Shown here: positions 9,576-20,683 of the stretch, one piece after another | Numbering within the stretch: position 1 is the first letter of the stretch | Layout of the letters: each line of letters begins with the position of its first letter | Notes under the pieces: generated by a model | Told to the model about the DNA's origin: nothing | Database searches by the model: none | The model's input: only the letters and a program-made list of their open reading frames with translations | Program-made: the position numbers and the translations under genes | Assembly: GCA_965200505.1 (NCBI GenBank) | Contig: OZ241343.1 | Span: 1,364,001 to 1,428,000 of the forward strand | Direction: 5' to 3' | Source of the DNA: VXNE01 sp965200505 | GTDB taxonomy: Bacteria; Pseudomonadota; Gammaproteobacteria; Pseudomonadales; Azotimanducaceae | Length of the DNA: 64,000 nucleotides

Positions 9576-9804
9576 CCCGCCCGCCCCGGCGAACCCCAAC
9601 CGAACCCGCCAAGGCACGCCCGGAATCCAAGGGCGGGGCGCCCCCTCGGCCCGGGCACCCCAAGCACCGCCCCGGACTGGCCCAATCCGCCCCCCAACGC
9701 CTCAAACCGCGCCTGGGAAACGCCAACGGCGCGGCGCCAACGCGCCGCCGGCACCGCGACCCGTCCAAACGCCGCCGAGACAAGCCCGAATCCAACCACC
9801 CTGC

Positions 9805-9823
9805 CCTTAACAGGGGATTAGGG
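9805..9823 (-). repeat. right terminal inverted repeat of the IS
   Basis: Read on the minus strand this is CCCTAATCCCCTGTTAAGG, 17/19 identical to the left end. Confidence 0.9.
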
Positions 9824-9832
9824 CTGGGCCTC
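9824..9832. repeat. target-site duplication, right copy
   Basis: CTGGGCCTC lies immediately outside the right inverted repeat and is identical to 8165-8173. Removing one copy plus the IS restores a plausible empty site. Confidence 0.88.
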
Positions 9833-9845
9833 TGGCCGGCCTGCG

Positions 9846-11209
<1,364 letters not shown>

Positions 11210-11213
<4 letters not shown>

Positions 11214-11497
11214 CGCTTGCGGAACATGCCGAGCATGCGATCCGTCACCAGGTAGCCCCCCACCACGTTGATGGTGGCGAAGGCCACCGCGGCCACCCCG
11301 AGGGCGGTCGCCAACCCATCCTGCGCCTCGCCAGCGCCGGCCGCCGCCAGCGCCCCCACCAGCGTGATGCCGGAGATGGCGTTGGCGCCGGACATGAGCG
11401 GCGTGTGCAGCGTGGCCGGCACCTTCGAGATGAGCTCGAAGCCCAAGAAGATGGACAACACGAGGATGAACGCCAAGTAAACGGCGATGAGCTCCAT
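11210..11497 (-). CDS. pntAB: NAD(P) transhydrogenase subunit alpha part 2 (membrane part)
   Basis: 95 residues with three hydrophobic segments (IAVYLAFILVLSIFLGFELI, ISGITLVGALAAAG, ALGVAAVAFATINVVGGYLV). It contains the conserved VPATLHTPLMSGANAISGI. This is the small membrane portion that in E. coli is fused to the alpha subunit; a separate gene is normal in many Proteobacteria. It starts 8 bases after pntA1 ends and overlaps pntB by four bases. Confidence 0.96.
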
Positions 11498-11505
11498 GAA
11501 CCCTC

Positions 11506-12618
11506 CTATCCTTGCCCCGCGCGCTCCACCACCGCGCCATCGCGGGTGAGGGTCGCGGCGCTTGCGATGTCGTCCGCGGGGTCTAGCTTGAACGCCCCAT
11601 CGGCGGTGAATGTCTCGACGAAATGGGCGAGGTTGGCGGCGTACATCTCGCTCGCGTTGGCGGCCACCGATGCCGGCAGGTTGCCACGGCCCAAGAGCTT
11701 CACGCCGCCGATGTCCACGTTGGCGTCCGCCTCGCTGCCCTCCACGTTGCCGCCGGTCTCCACGGCCAGGTCCACCACGACGCTGCCCGGCCGCATGGCC
11801 TCCACCATGGCCCGGGTGACGATGCGTGGCGCCGGCCGGCCGAACACCTGCGCCGTGGTGATGACGACGTCGGATTGCGCGATGACTCGCACCATGCCTT
11901 CCTTTTGCAAGGCCAGTTGCTCCGCGGTGAGTGCCCGGGCGTAACCCTGCTCCGTCTGCCCGGTGTCGCCGACGTCGATTTCCACGAAGCGGGCGCCCAG
12001 CGAGCGCACTTCCTCCGCCACCGCGGGGCGGGTGTCGAACGCCTCCACCCGGGCGCCGAGGCGACGCGCCGTGGCGATGGCCTGCAGCCCGGCGACGCCG
12101 GCACCGATGACGAACACCCGCGCCGGGCGGATGGTGCCGGCCGGCGTCATCATCATGGGAAAGATGCGTGGGCTGTGGAACGCGGCCTCGATCACCGCCA
12201 CATAGCCGGCGAGGCTCGCTTGGGAGGAGAGCGCGTCCATCTTCTGGGCGCGGGTGGTGCGCGGGATCAGCTCCATAGACACGGCAGTGACGCCGCGTTC
12301 GGCCAGCGTCTGCACCAACTCCGGGGCGCGGAATGGGTCCAGGAACCCCACATAGACGGCACCGGGCGAGAGCCGCTGCGCGTCCTCCTGCGCCAGCCGC
12401 ACCATCAGCACCACGTCCGCGCCAAACACCGCGCCGCCATCGTCGATCAGGCGGGCACCAGCTTCGGCGTACTCGGCATCGGGAAATCCGGCGCCGCTGC
12501 CGGCGCCGCATTGCACCGCCACCTCGTGGCCCAAGCCGACGAGCTTCTTGACGCTGGCCGGCGTCGCGGCCACGCGCCGTTCCCCGGCGGCGGCCTCCTT
12601 GGGGATGCCGATCAACAT
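11506..12618 (-). CDS. pntAA: NAD(P) transhydrogenase subunit alpha part 1
   Basis: 370 residues, the soluble NAD(H)-binding dI domain of the alanine-dehydrogenase/PntA family. It begins MLIGIPKEAAAGERRVAATP and carries KMDALSSQASLAGYVAVIEAA and the Rossmann motif VFVIGAGVAGLQAIATARRLGA, followed by the RQDT-loop region GDTGQTEQGYA. First gene of the pntA1-A2-B operon. The 205 bases between it and the divergent TRAP operon should hold both promoters. Confidence 0.96.
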   Translation of the reverse strand: MLIGIPKEAAAGERRVAATPASVKKLVGLGHEVAVQCGAGSGAGFPDAEYAEAGARLIDDGGAVFGADVVLMVRLAQEDAQRLSPGAVYVGFLDPFRAPELVQTLAERGVTAVSMELIPRTTRAQKMDALSSQASLAGYVAVIEAAFHSPRIFPMMMTPAGTIRPARVFVIGAGVAGLQAIATARRLGARVEAFDTRPAVAEEVRSLGARFVEIDVGDTGQTEQGYARALTAEQLALQKEGMVRVIAQSDVVITTAQVFGRPAPRIVTRAMVEAMRPGSVVVDLAVETGGNVEGSEADANVDIGGVKLLGRGNLPASVAANASEMYAANLAHFVETFTADGAFKLDPADDIASAATLTRDGAVVERAGQG

Positions 12619-12824
12619 TCGCGGCGCCTTTGGGCGAGCGCGGCGGGATGTGCGGCGCCCTGCGAGCGTCGCGCCAAGCGATGCATCTTACAAACCTGCC
12701 GCGCCGCGTCGGGAAAGCGCTAGGTTACAATCCCCCGCGCCCTTTTTCGAGACGCGCCCATGCGCCACACCCGTGACCGAGGCGAACGTGGCGCGGCTTC
12801 CACCCACTCCGAGCGCGGCCCCGC

Positions 12825-13970
12825 ATGGCGCTCGCCAAGGGCCGCGGCGCCTTGACCCGCCTGACCAATCGCTCCGCCGCCATCGCCGTCTGCGTGGCCT
12901 TCGGCGTCGGCGTGTTGGGCGCGATGTCCTTGGCGCCGCCGAATCGGGGCGTGGCGCCGGTTGCGGACGGCAGCGCCGGGGCCGCCACCGCGGCGCTGCT
13001 GTCTTGGCGGGTGCCTGCCGCCTTCTCCACCAACCTGCCGGTGATTGGCGACAATGTGCTCTACGTCACGGATGCCATCCGCGCCGCGTCCGCCGGCCGG
13101 ATGGCGCTCACGCCGTTTGAACCGGGCGAGATCGTGCCGGCCTTCAGCATCACGGACGCGGTGCGCGAGGGCAAAGTGCCGGCCGGCTACACGTGGCTTG
13201 GCTACGATCAGGGCAAGATCGCCGCGGCGCCGCTCATCGCCGCGGTGCCGTTCGGCATGGAGCCTTGGGAGTATTCCGCGTGGTGGTTCGAGGCCGGCGG
13301 GCGCGGCTTGGTGGAGGCGTTGTACGCGAAGTATGGGCTGATGCCGCTGATGTGCGGCGTCATCGGGCCGGAAGCCGCCGGTTGGTTCCGCCAGCCGATA
13401 GAGCGCCTGGATGATTTGCAGGGCCTCAAGATCCGCTTCGCCGGCTTGGGCGGCAAGGTGATCGAGCGCTTGGGCGCCTCCGTGACGATGATTCCGGGCG
13501 GCGAAATCTTCCAAGCGCTGGAGAAGGGCGTCATCGACGCCACCGAGTACTCGCTGCCGAGCGTGGACGCGGCGCTTGGCTTCGACCGGGTGGCGCGCTT
13601 CAACTACTTTCCCGGCTGGCATCAGCCGTTCACCACGTCGCATCTCGTGGTGAACTTGGCCGTGTGGGAGACGTTGGCGCCGGCGCAACGCGCCACCCTC
13701 GAGATGGGCTGCACCGCCGGCGTCGCACGGAACTTGGCGCGTGGCGAGGCGCTGCAGGGCGCGGTGCTGGCCGCGCTGGATGCCCGCGGCATCGAGACGC
13801 GCCGCTTTCCGGAAGCGGTGCTGCGGGAGCTGCAGCGCGTCGCCGCCGAAGTGCTGGCGGACGAAGCGAATCGCGATGAGGACTTCCGCGTCATACTCGC
13901 CTCGCAGCGCGCGTTCCGCGACGAATACGCGCGCTGGAAGCAGCTCGCCTATCTGCCGCGGGACTTCTGA
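12825..13970 (+). CDS. TRAP transporter substrate-binding protein (DctP family)
   Basis: 381 residues. Periplasmic binding protein of a tripartite ATP-independent transporter. An N-terminal hydrophobic segment (about 17-38) is a signal peptide or anchor. The body has DctP hallmarks: VIGDNVLYVTDAIRAASAGRM, the conserved WFRQPIERLDDLQGLKIRFAGLGG, GGEIFQALEKGVIDATEYSLPSVD, and the FNYFPGWHQPFTTSHLVVN region. The long mature form resembles the subgroup binding 2-oxo or aromatic acids, but the ligand cannot be assigned. First gene of an operon with both permeases; the next start is 12 bases downstream. Confidence 0.93.
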   Translation: MALAKGRGALTRLTNRSAAIAVCVAFGVGVLGAMSLAPPNRGVAPVADGSAGAATAALLSWRVPAAFSTNLPVIGDNVLYVTDAIRAASAGRMALTPFEPGEIVPAFSITDAVREGKVPAGYTWLGYDQGKIAAAPLIAAVPFGMEPWEYSAWWFEAGGRGLVEALYAKYGLMPLMCGVIGPEAAGWFRQPIERLDDLQGLKIRFAGLGGKVIERLGASVTMIPGGEIFQALEKGVIDATEYSLPSVDAALGFDRVARFNYFPGWHQPFTTSHLVVNLAVWETLAPAQRATLEMGCTAGVARNLARGEALQGAVLAALDARGIETRRFPEAVLRELQRVAAEVLADEANRDEDFRVILASQRAFRDEYARWKQLAYLPRDF

Positions 13971-13982
13971 CCCGAGTAAGCA

Positions 13983-14505
13983 ATGGCGGCCCTGGACCTG
14001 CCTGAGACCCGTTTCTCGCGGGCGGTGGACGCGCTGCTGGAGCGCGTCGGGCGGGCCGTCTCGTGGCTCTGGATCGCGCTCCTCGCCATCATCGCGCTCA
14101 ACGTCTTCATGCGCTATGCCATCGGCGAGGGGCGCATCGAGTTCGAGGAGCTGCAGTGGCACCTCTACGCCACCGGCTTCATGTTGGGCCTCGGCTACGC
14201 GCTGAAGAAGGACGCCCATGTGCGCGTGGACGTGCTGCACGAGCGCTTCCCGCCCACCGTGAAGGCGTGGGTGGAGCTTTACGGCCTCTTGCTTTTGTTG
14301 GCACCGTTCATCGCGCTCATGCTCATCCATGCGGTGCCCTTCATCGCCGACAGCTTCGTTTCCGGCGAAGTGTCGCCCTCGCCGGGCGGGCTCACGCATC
14401 GGTGGATCATCAAATCCGTGCTGTTCGTCGGCATGGCGCTCTTGGGGCTGGCGGCCGCGTCGCGGCTCACGCGGCTGTGGAAACATCTCTTCCTGGCGAA
14501 GGACG

Positions 14506-14516
<11 letters not shown>
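13983..14516 (+). CDS. TRAP transporter small permease (DctQ family)
   Basis: 177 residues, four TM helices. The family core IALNVFMRYAIGEG followed by EFEELQWHLYATGFMLGLGYALKKDAHVRVD is present (the VRVD box is characteristic). The C-terminal hydrophobic segment is about 140-160. It overlaps the large permease by 11 bases, which suggests translational coupling. Confidence 0.94.
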
Positions 14517-15864
<1,348 letters not shown>

Positions 15865-16030
15865 GAGTGCTGGCGCCATCCTGTAGAATGTCCAACAAAC
15901 ACGCATCGGATGTAGGGAACATGGTGCGCCTTCCGATTCCGCATCGCCGAGTGGCCACTTCGGACGCAAGAGCGGGTTTGCATGGACGTGGAGCGAGCTC
16001 GTCGCTGAGCGCACGAATGGGTGGGCCCGC

Positions 16031-16312
16031 ATGATCGCCTCCGCCGCGGATGCGCGACACAGTTTGCGCCGGTATCTGCGTGACCCATGCCGGTCGCCGT
16101 TGTTCGTGACGGGCGATGCCTTGGATGTACTACGGCAGCTACCGGCTGCGACATTCGATTGCTGCATGACGAGCCCGCCGTACTGGGGCAAGCGCCAGTA
16201 TGGCAATGGTGGCATAGGCATGGAGAAGGAATACCACGATTTCATCGCCGCCGTGGCCGCTGTGTGCGAGGAAGTGAAGCGTGTTCTCAAGCCCACACAC
16301 AACGGAGACTGA
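16031..16312 (+). pseudogene. DNA methyltransferase (N4/N6-type), 5' fragment
   Basis: 93 codons. LFVTGDALDVLRQLPAATFD leads to TSPPYWGKRQYG, the catalytic motif IV (S/D-PPY) of beta-class N4-cytosine/N6-adenine methylases. EKEYHDFIAAVAAVCEEVKRVLKP then matches the usual helix before motif V. Where a full enzyme continues with a Gly-rich strand and the SAM-binding FxGxG, this frame ends at KPTHNGD-stop. I found no continuation downstream in any frame. The motif order is the permuted beta type, so the SAM-binding and target-recognition parts are lost. Probably inactive, left by a deletion that joined it to the following gene. Confidence 0.75.
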
Positions 16313-16315
16313 ACA

Positions 16316-16858
16316 ATGAAAAACACCATCGCATCCATCGCGTTGCTTTTGGCGATGGTGGCCAATGCAGGGCCGTTCGGCTACGAAATGGGGCAGAAAA
16401 TCGAAGGTGAGCCCGACGGCTATGCTACCGACTCTGGGGTTGGCTTCAAGTATATGGTGAACCCACCTGCGCCGTTCGAGTCAGTTGTGGCGTTCCACAC
16501 CGAAGGGGCCGGCGTATGCGGGGTGAGAGGCAACATAGATATAGTTAACTTCCACAACGATAGTGGCGGTGCGAAACATAGAGAGAGAGCCGACTGGTTG
16601 GCAGTGGAAATCGCAGCGAAGTACGGCGAGCCAACACTGTTTAAGGATGAATTGGACGACGATGCCTTTTGGAGTAAACCGTACTTTTGGTTGGAGGGCG
16701 TTAAGGCGAATGAACGCAACTATTACTATGGATGGGAGGGTGATCTACCCGACGATATATGGACCATTGAGGTTGGCGTCGAATATGGCAGTGTTTTCTT
16801 GCTATATCACTTTGCCAACATCGGTCAATGCCTAACCCAGTTGCGCGACTCGCTTTGA
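16316..16858 (+). CDS. secreted hypothetical protein
   Basis: 180 residues, not recognised. A Sec signal peptide is clear: MKNTIASIALLLAMVANAG with likely cleavage at ANA-GP. The mature part is rich in aromatic and acidic residues (YFWLEGVKANERNYYYGWEGD) with Cys in GAGVCGVRG and near the C-terminus (IGQCLTQL). GGAGA lies 8 bases upstream of the ATG, right after the methyltransferase stub. The gene is visibly AT-richer and uses more AT-ending codons than its neighbours, consistent with horizontal acquisition. Confidence 0.72.
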   Translation: MKNTIASIALLLAMVANAGPFGYEMGQKIEGEPDGYATDSGVGFKYMVNPPAPFESVVAFHTEGAGVCGVRGNIDIVNFHNDSGGAKHRERADWLAVEIAAKYGEPTLFKDELDDDAFWSKPYFWLEGVKANERNYYYGWEGDLPDDIWTIEVGVEYGSVFLLYHFANIGQCLTQLRDSL

Positions 16859-16947
16859 CACCGCAACTCACCCCTGCCAACACGCCTTAAATCAACGCAC
16901 ACGCCTTCCTAGATGGCTTTCCCGCATCCACCTTCGCCGTTCCTGTC

Positions 16948-17259
16948 CTAACCCTTGCCGCGGCGTTTGCGATTGTGTGATTCAAGGGCCATGTGCTCTC
17001 GGCCGGTGAACAAAACTAGGTTGCGCAGTTTGCAATCGAGTTTGTCTCCGTTCACATGGTGAATGTGCATTGTCTCGCGTCGCCACGGCTTCGCCCATAG
17101 GTTGTGAGCCCGGAGCCAGTTGAATTCGTGGAAGAATACATGCATGCCATTTTTCCACACAAAGGCAGGATAACCGTTGACTTTGGAGACTTTCACTTTT
17201 TGATTCAGAAACACTGACCGGATTGCCCTCGTTAGGGGTGTGACTATCTGCCTGCCCAT
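16948..17259 (-). CDS. HNH endonuclease, small phage/homing type
   Basis: 103 residues. The C-terminal half has METMHIHHVNGDKLDC-like HNH geometry: HIHHVNGDKLDCKLRNLVLFTGREHMALE, with the His-His pair, a D-C-x4-N spacing and the final EH (quoted in part: HHVNGD, LRNLVLFTGREH). The N-terminal half (VNGYPAFVWKNGMHVFFHEFNWL) resembles the DNA-contacting region of phage-borne HNH proteins. Basic C-terminal tail RKRRGKG. AT-richer than the surroundings, isolated, and on the opposite strand to the secreted-protein gene. It probably marks former phage or intron DNA. Confidence 0.68.
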   Translation of the reverse strand: MGRQIVTPLTRAIRSVFLNQKVKVSKVNGYPAFVWKNGMHVFFHEFNWLRAHNLWAKPWRRETMHIHHVNGDKLDCKLRNLVLFTGREHMALESHNRKRRGKG

Positions 17260-17585
17260 GCCCCTAGCAGAAGCCCAAGTTGACGGAGCGGCCTACGAGG
17301 GCCGCGGCGGCTAGCCCATGCCCACCCCAGACCCAGCCATCGCCGCCCACCCGGAGAAGTGCTGGTGCGCAAGACGGCGACCATCAAGCGCGAACTCGGC
17401 AGCCTCGCCTAGGTGATCGACGACGACGTGGAGCGGCGCTTGCGCGGCGGCATTCGTCACGACCAGGCGGAGCCCCTGCGAGCCGCCATCGAACAGGCGA
17501 GGCGGATCCGGCCGCCGGCGCCAAGCGCAGCGCCGCCGAAGAACCGGAGGACGCGCTCCGGGCCGAGAAAACGCGAGGCCGCCGG
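17260..17585. other. 326-bp gap with no intact gene
   Basis: Open frames here are short and overlap one another. On the plus strand around 17358-17460 a frame reads VRKTATIKRELGSLA, then an in-frame TAG, then VIDDDVERRLR, which faintly recalls the C-terminus of MazF-type toxins. I consider this at best a remnant. Confidence 0.3.
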
Positions 17586-18002
17586 CTACGCGGCGCTGGC
17601 CTCGACGCAGAGCGCCAAGCCGAGCGCATGAAGCGCGTCTTCCACTTGGCCGATGGGCGAGCGGCAGTCCAAGTCCACCAGCCGTCCCAGTGCGCTCTCG
17701 GACAACCCGATGCGCTCTGCCAGCCCGGCCTTGTCCTCCGGTTGGCCAAGCATCGTCTGGTACAGCGCCACCTTCGCGGCAACCAAGGCAGGCAGCCGTG
17801 GAACATTCGGGCGTTCCGAAGGCACGGGTAATGGCTGGCCGACCTGAACGTACCCTCCCAAAGCCGCGACCAAGCAATCCGCCGCCTCACGCAAGGCATC
17901 CTCTACCGTCTCGCCCTCCGTCAACGCCTCCGGCACGTCGGGGAACGACACCAGCACAGTGTCGGGCAGTTCACGGAGCACTGCCGGGTAAGCCAATCGC
18001 AT
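17586..18002 (-). CDS. HicB-family antitoxin, orphan
   Basis: 138 residues. The N-terminal HicB domain reads LRELPDTVLVSFPDVPEALTEGETVEDALREAADCLVAAL (FPD-P and E-A-L-x-A-x-x-C-L features, quoted in parts). The C-terminal part, ALVAAKVALYQTML then LAERIGLSESALGRLVDLD, is a helix-turn-helix typical of HicB proteins that autorepress their operon. A hicA toxin would be expected just upstream on this strand, but that place holds an ATPase fragment. The antitoxin therefore appears orphaned. Confidence 0.82.
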   Translation of the reverse strand: MRLAYPAVLRELPDTVLVSFPDVPEALTEGETVEDALREAADCLVAALGGYVQVGQPLPVPSERPNVPRLPALVAAKVALYQTMLGQPEDKAGLAERIGLSESALGRLVDLDCRSPIGQVEDALHALGLALCVEASAA

Positions 18003-18039
18003 TCGACCCTCTGACCTCCAGCCTCAGGGACGACCTACA

Positions 18040-18294
18040 CTACAAGTCTTGCTCCGACAATCCAAGTTGACGGAGCATGTCGTGGACTGTGGCGATCAGC
18101 TGTGCGCCGTTGTGGTTCGTCGCGCCATTAAAGAGCTTAAGAAGTGCTTCCGTTAGGCGATGGTGGAGGCTGGAATCCAACTCGTCCACTATGACCAGTG
18201 ATCCTCTAGAAATCGCGTTCAGCATCGGGATAGCGAAAGAGGCGAGGTTGCGCCATCTCTCCAAGCAGGCCGCAACACCTGTCGCGAACCCGTG
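18040..18294 (-). pseudogene. C-terminal fragment of an AAA_15/OLD-like ATPase
   Basis: About 84 open codons. LASFAIPMLNAISRGSLV-IVDELDSSLHHRLTEALLKLF is a Walker B plus D-loop, and NGAQLIATVHD is the switch-His strand of AbiEii/AAA_15-type ATPases associated with abortive infection. The P-loop and everything N-terminal are missing: the frame meets TAG just upstream (18295-18297), and the overlapping frame to 18496 shows only weak resemblance (VLKIARTSV). A decayed defence ATPase is the simplest reading. Confidence 0.66.
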
Positions 18295-18442
18295 CTATGG
18301 TGCCGCAAGCACACTCCGCTACGCTGGTGCGGGCGATCTTCAAGACCTGCACCAGCCAGCTCGAGACTCCGCTCCCTGTTTGATCGACGGCACCCAAACA
18401 AGGTAAGGTGGCTGCCCACCCAGAGATATACGGGAACCCATA

Positions 18443-18688
18443 GTGAAGACCACCATAGAACTGGCCGACGACTTGGTCGAAAGGGCCAAGGCCCATGCAG
18501 CCAAGCAGGGGACCACGCTGCGCGCCCTCGTCGAGAGAGGGTTACACGATGTCCTAAGCGCCGATGAAGAGCCTGCCCCGTTCCAATTGCAGGATGCAAG
18601 CGTCGACGGGCGGGGTTTGCGCCCGGAGTTTCAAGGTGCGGACTGGCATCGCATCAGGGAAGCGGCTTACGAGGGGCGAGGCGGTTGA
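18443..18688 (+). CDS. VapB-type antitoxin (DUF2191)
   Basis: 81 residues. MKTTIELADDLVERAKAHAA-KQGTTLRALVERGL is a ribbon-helix-helix DNA-binding domain. The tail LQDASVDGRGLRPEF followed by WHRIREAAYEGRG is the toxin-neutralising segment characteristic of this family. The stop overlaps the start of vapC (TTGA at 18685-18688), the usual coupled antitoxin-toxin arrangement. Confidence 0.88.
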   Translation: MKTTIELADDLVERAKAHAAKQGTTLRALVERGLHDVLSADEEPAPFQLQDASVDGRGLRPEFQGADWHRIREAAYEGRGG

Positions 18689-19124
18689 TCGCCATCGACA
18701 CGAATGTCCTTGTCTATGCCCACCGGCACGACTCCGAGTGGCATCCCCAAGCCAGCGCCAGCGTGCAGCGGCTGGCGACGGGCCAGGTGCTTTGGGGCCT
18801 TCCCTGGCCTTGCGTTCATGAATTCTTGGCAATCGTGACGCATCCGCGGATCTACGACCCGCCGTCGACGATGGCGCAGGCCACCGCCCAAGTCGATGCA
18901 TGGTTCAGGTCGCCGGTGGCCACTTTGCTGGCCGAGTCCACTCGCACTGGGCAACTCTGAAGCGCCAGCTGTCTGCGGGCAGGGTCTTCGGGCCGATGGT
19001 TCACGATGCCAAGGTCGCCGCCCTTTGCCTTACCCACGGGGTCACTGAGTTCTGGACCGCGGACCGAGATTTCAGCCGCTTTCCCTCGCTGCCGGTACGC
19101 AATCCGCTTCTCCGCGAACACTAG
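18685..19124 (+). pseudogene. VapC PIN-domain toxin, frameshifted
   Basis: The TTG-started first frame reads IAIDTNVLVYAHRHDSEWH (first catalytic Asp), then PWPCVHEFLAIVTHPRIYDPP (Glu), and ends at TGA 18958-18960. The rest of the PIN domain continues in the next frame, from about HWATLKRQLSAGRV through VHDAKVAALCLTHGVTEFWTADRDFSRFP (third and fourth acidic residues). The switch lies near 18930-18945, so one indel separates two conserved halves. Either the toxin is inactivated or the assembly has an indel; the in-frame TGA is not a recoding case because the original frame loses homology after it. Confidence 0.83.
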
Positions 19125-19419
19125 CCGCCCATGCCGCGCCGCGCTACTGCCGTATCGGATGGGGAGCTCATTAGTACCGCGCCGCCGGAGCTACCGAGAC
19201 GTTGATGCGCGACCGCGCCAACGGTCTGATGCCACCCCGAAACTAGCGGTACTCACAACCTTTCGTGCCACCGGAAACGCCAAGCAAGGTCTGGCGCAAG
19301 GCTACGGTGGCGGCGAAGCGGACTTGGGTGGTGGCGGTGCGGGACGCGGCCGCGGGGCCGGCGGTTTGGGCGGTTTGGGTGGCGGGGCCGGCCAGCCGCC
19401 GTGCTCCTTGGGGGGCGAC

Positions 19420-19911
19420 TCAGGACGCGACATCGTACTGCGCCAGCATCACCGCATTGGCTTCGCCGGCACAGCGCTCGTTCAAGCGGCGGCGCTCCGG
19501 GAGGCTGGCCGCGCCCCGGGTGCAGTGCTCCATCGCCTCCCACAACACTTCGATGCGGTGCCGCGCCTCGTCGTCGTCTAGAGCGTCTATGTCGTGCCAA
19601 AGGAGCCGCCAACGCGACGCCACGCGTTCCAGTTCCCCGGCCGCTGGCGCCAGCTTCGCGCCGGCCTCGCCCGGCCGCGTGAGCAGCGACCACAGCGCGA
19701 CCAACGCCACCACCGCCGCCACGGCCACCGAGGCCCAGCGCGGCGCGGCGGCCAGCATGGATGCCACGGCGCCGGTGGCGCCGAACGCCACCACCGCGTC
19801 CAGCAGGCGCTGGCGTCGCAAGAGGCCGGCCGCCAGCGCACCGTGGTATCGCGCCAATCGCTCGGCATCCAGCAGCCCGTGCCAAGCCTCGTCCCGGTAG
19901 CGTGTCGCCAT
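19420..19911 (-). CDS. hypothetical membrane protein
   Basis: 163 residues, family not recognised. MATRYRDEAWHGLLDAERLARYHGALA precedes two hydrophobic segments (about 33-52, LLDAVVAFGATGAVASML, and 57-75, WASVAVAAVVALVALWSLL). A Cys-containing, charged C-terminal helical region follows (RWRLLWHDIDAL, HRIEVLWEAMEHC). This pattern suggests a small SLATT/two-TM type membrane protein with a cytoplasmic helical tail, but I cannot assign a family. The gene stands alone with no clear partner on its strand. Confidence 0.5.
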   Translation of the reverse strand: MATRYRDEAWHGLLDAERLARYHGALAAGLLRRQRLLDAVVAFGATGAVASMLAAAPRWASVAVAAVVALVALWSLLTRPGEAGAKLAPAAGELERVASRWRLLWHDIDALDDDEARHRIEVLWEAMEHCTRGAASLPERRRLNERCAGEANAVMLAQYDVAS

Positions 19912-20174
19912 GCACCGGATTGTCGTGCCGGCAAGCCGCGCCGTCAAACCGGGGAGGCGCGTTGAGCTGATGGTGCCCGCGCCCACCGTCCCCACTGCGG
20001 GAACAGCGCCTTCCAGCCAATGGGCTCACCCTCGCAACGGGCTTGCAGGGTGCAGCCCGGCACCGCATGGCACCGCTGCCGTGTATCATCTCCGTGCTCG
20101 GGCGAGATGGGCGAAGCGCGTTCTGGAAGTCCACGCTGGAGGTTCGACATCAGCGCAAACGAGGCAATGGGCTA

Positions 20175-20504
20175 GTGGCGATTGACCCAACAGTTGCATC
20201 CCGCATCTGCCTGTCGGAGCAGGACATCGCGGCGTTCTGCGGTCAATGGGGCGTGAGCGACTTCGCCTTGTTTGGTTTGGTGCTAAGGGATGACTTCGGG
20301 TTGGCCAGCGACATAGACGTGCTGGTGCGATTCGTCCCGAGTGGCGCCCATTCGCTCCTTGATCTGGTGCGCATGGAAGACGAACTGAGCCGAATGGTTG
20401 GTCGGAAGGTTGACTTGGTGGAACGGGAAGCCGTCGAGGAGAGCCGTAACCACATCCGCCGCCGGGCAATCCTGGAATCGGCTCGCACGATCTATGCGAT
20501 CTGA
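20175..20504 (+). CDS. MNT-type nucleotidyltransferase with altered GS motif, orphan
   Basis: 109 residues from a GTG start (no ATG fits the domain boundary). The Pol-beta nucleotidyltransferase fold is clear: FALFGLVLRDDFGLASDIDVLVRF, then the MEDELSRMVGRKVDLVEREAV segment and RRRAILESARTIYAI. Family members (MntA antitoxins that AMPylate HEPN toxins) have G-S-x10-D-x-D; here the Ser is Leu, so triphosphate binding is probably impaired. The expected HEPN partner is absent from the next 180 bases. Confidence 0.75.
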   Translation: MAIDPTVASRICLSEQDIAAFCGQWGVSDFALFGLVLRDDFGLASDIDVLVRFVPSGAHSLLDLVRMEDELSRMVGRKVDLVEREAVEESRNHIRRRAILESARTIYAI

Positions 20505-20683
20505 CGAAGCGCTTCCCCACTGTGGGCGGTCTCGCCTAGGCGGTGCAACCGACCCGGCCGCGCCATATGGCCCGCCGGGCTCCTGACCGAGTTAGGCAAT
20601 AGGGCACTCATCGCACAACGGGCTTGCAGTCTGCGGGCCGGTGTCGCATGGTAGGCTCGCGTCCGGTGCCAAGGGAGGGCTTC

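Larger units (their letters stand above)
8174..9823 (+). mobile_element. complete insertion sequence, IS1380/IS4-superfamily
   Basis: A 1650-bp element bounded by 19-bp terminal inverted repeats (17/19 matching) and flanked by a perfect 9-bp direct repeat. It carries one intact transposase (8244-9575) and about 250 bases of C-rich sequence with no credible gene between the transposase stop and the right end. It sits between the ATPase gene and the 3' end of pntB without breaking either. Perfect target duplications and an intact transposase suggest a recent insertion. Confidence 0.9.

Noticed and set aside
17311..17877. 188-codon minus-strand frame near the HicB gene
   Set aside because: Overlaps the HicB antitoxin in another frame and lacks any motif.
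18685..18960. Possible selenocysteine UGA at 18958-18960 in vapC
   Set aside because: The frame after this TGA no longer resembles a PIN domain, while the next frame does. This is a frameshift, not recoding.
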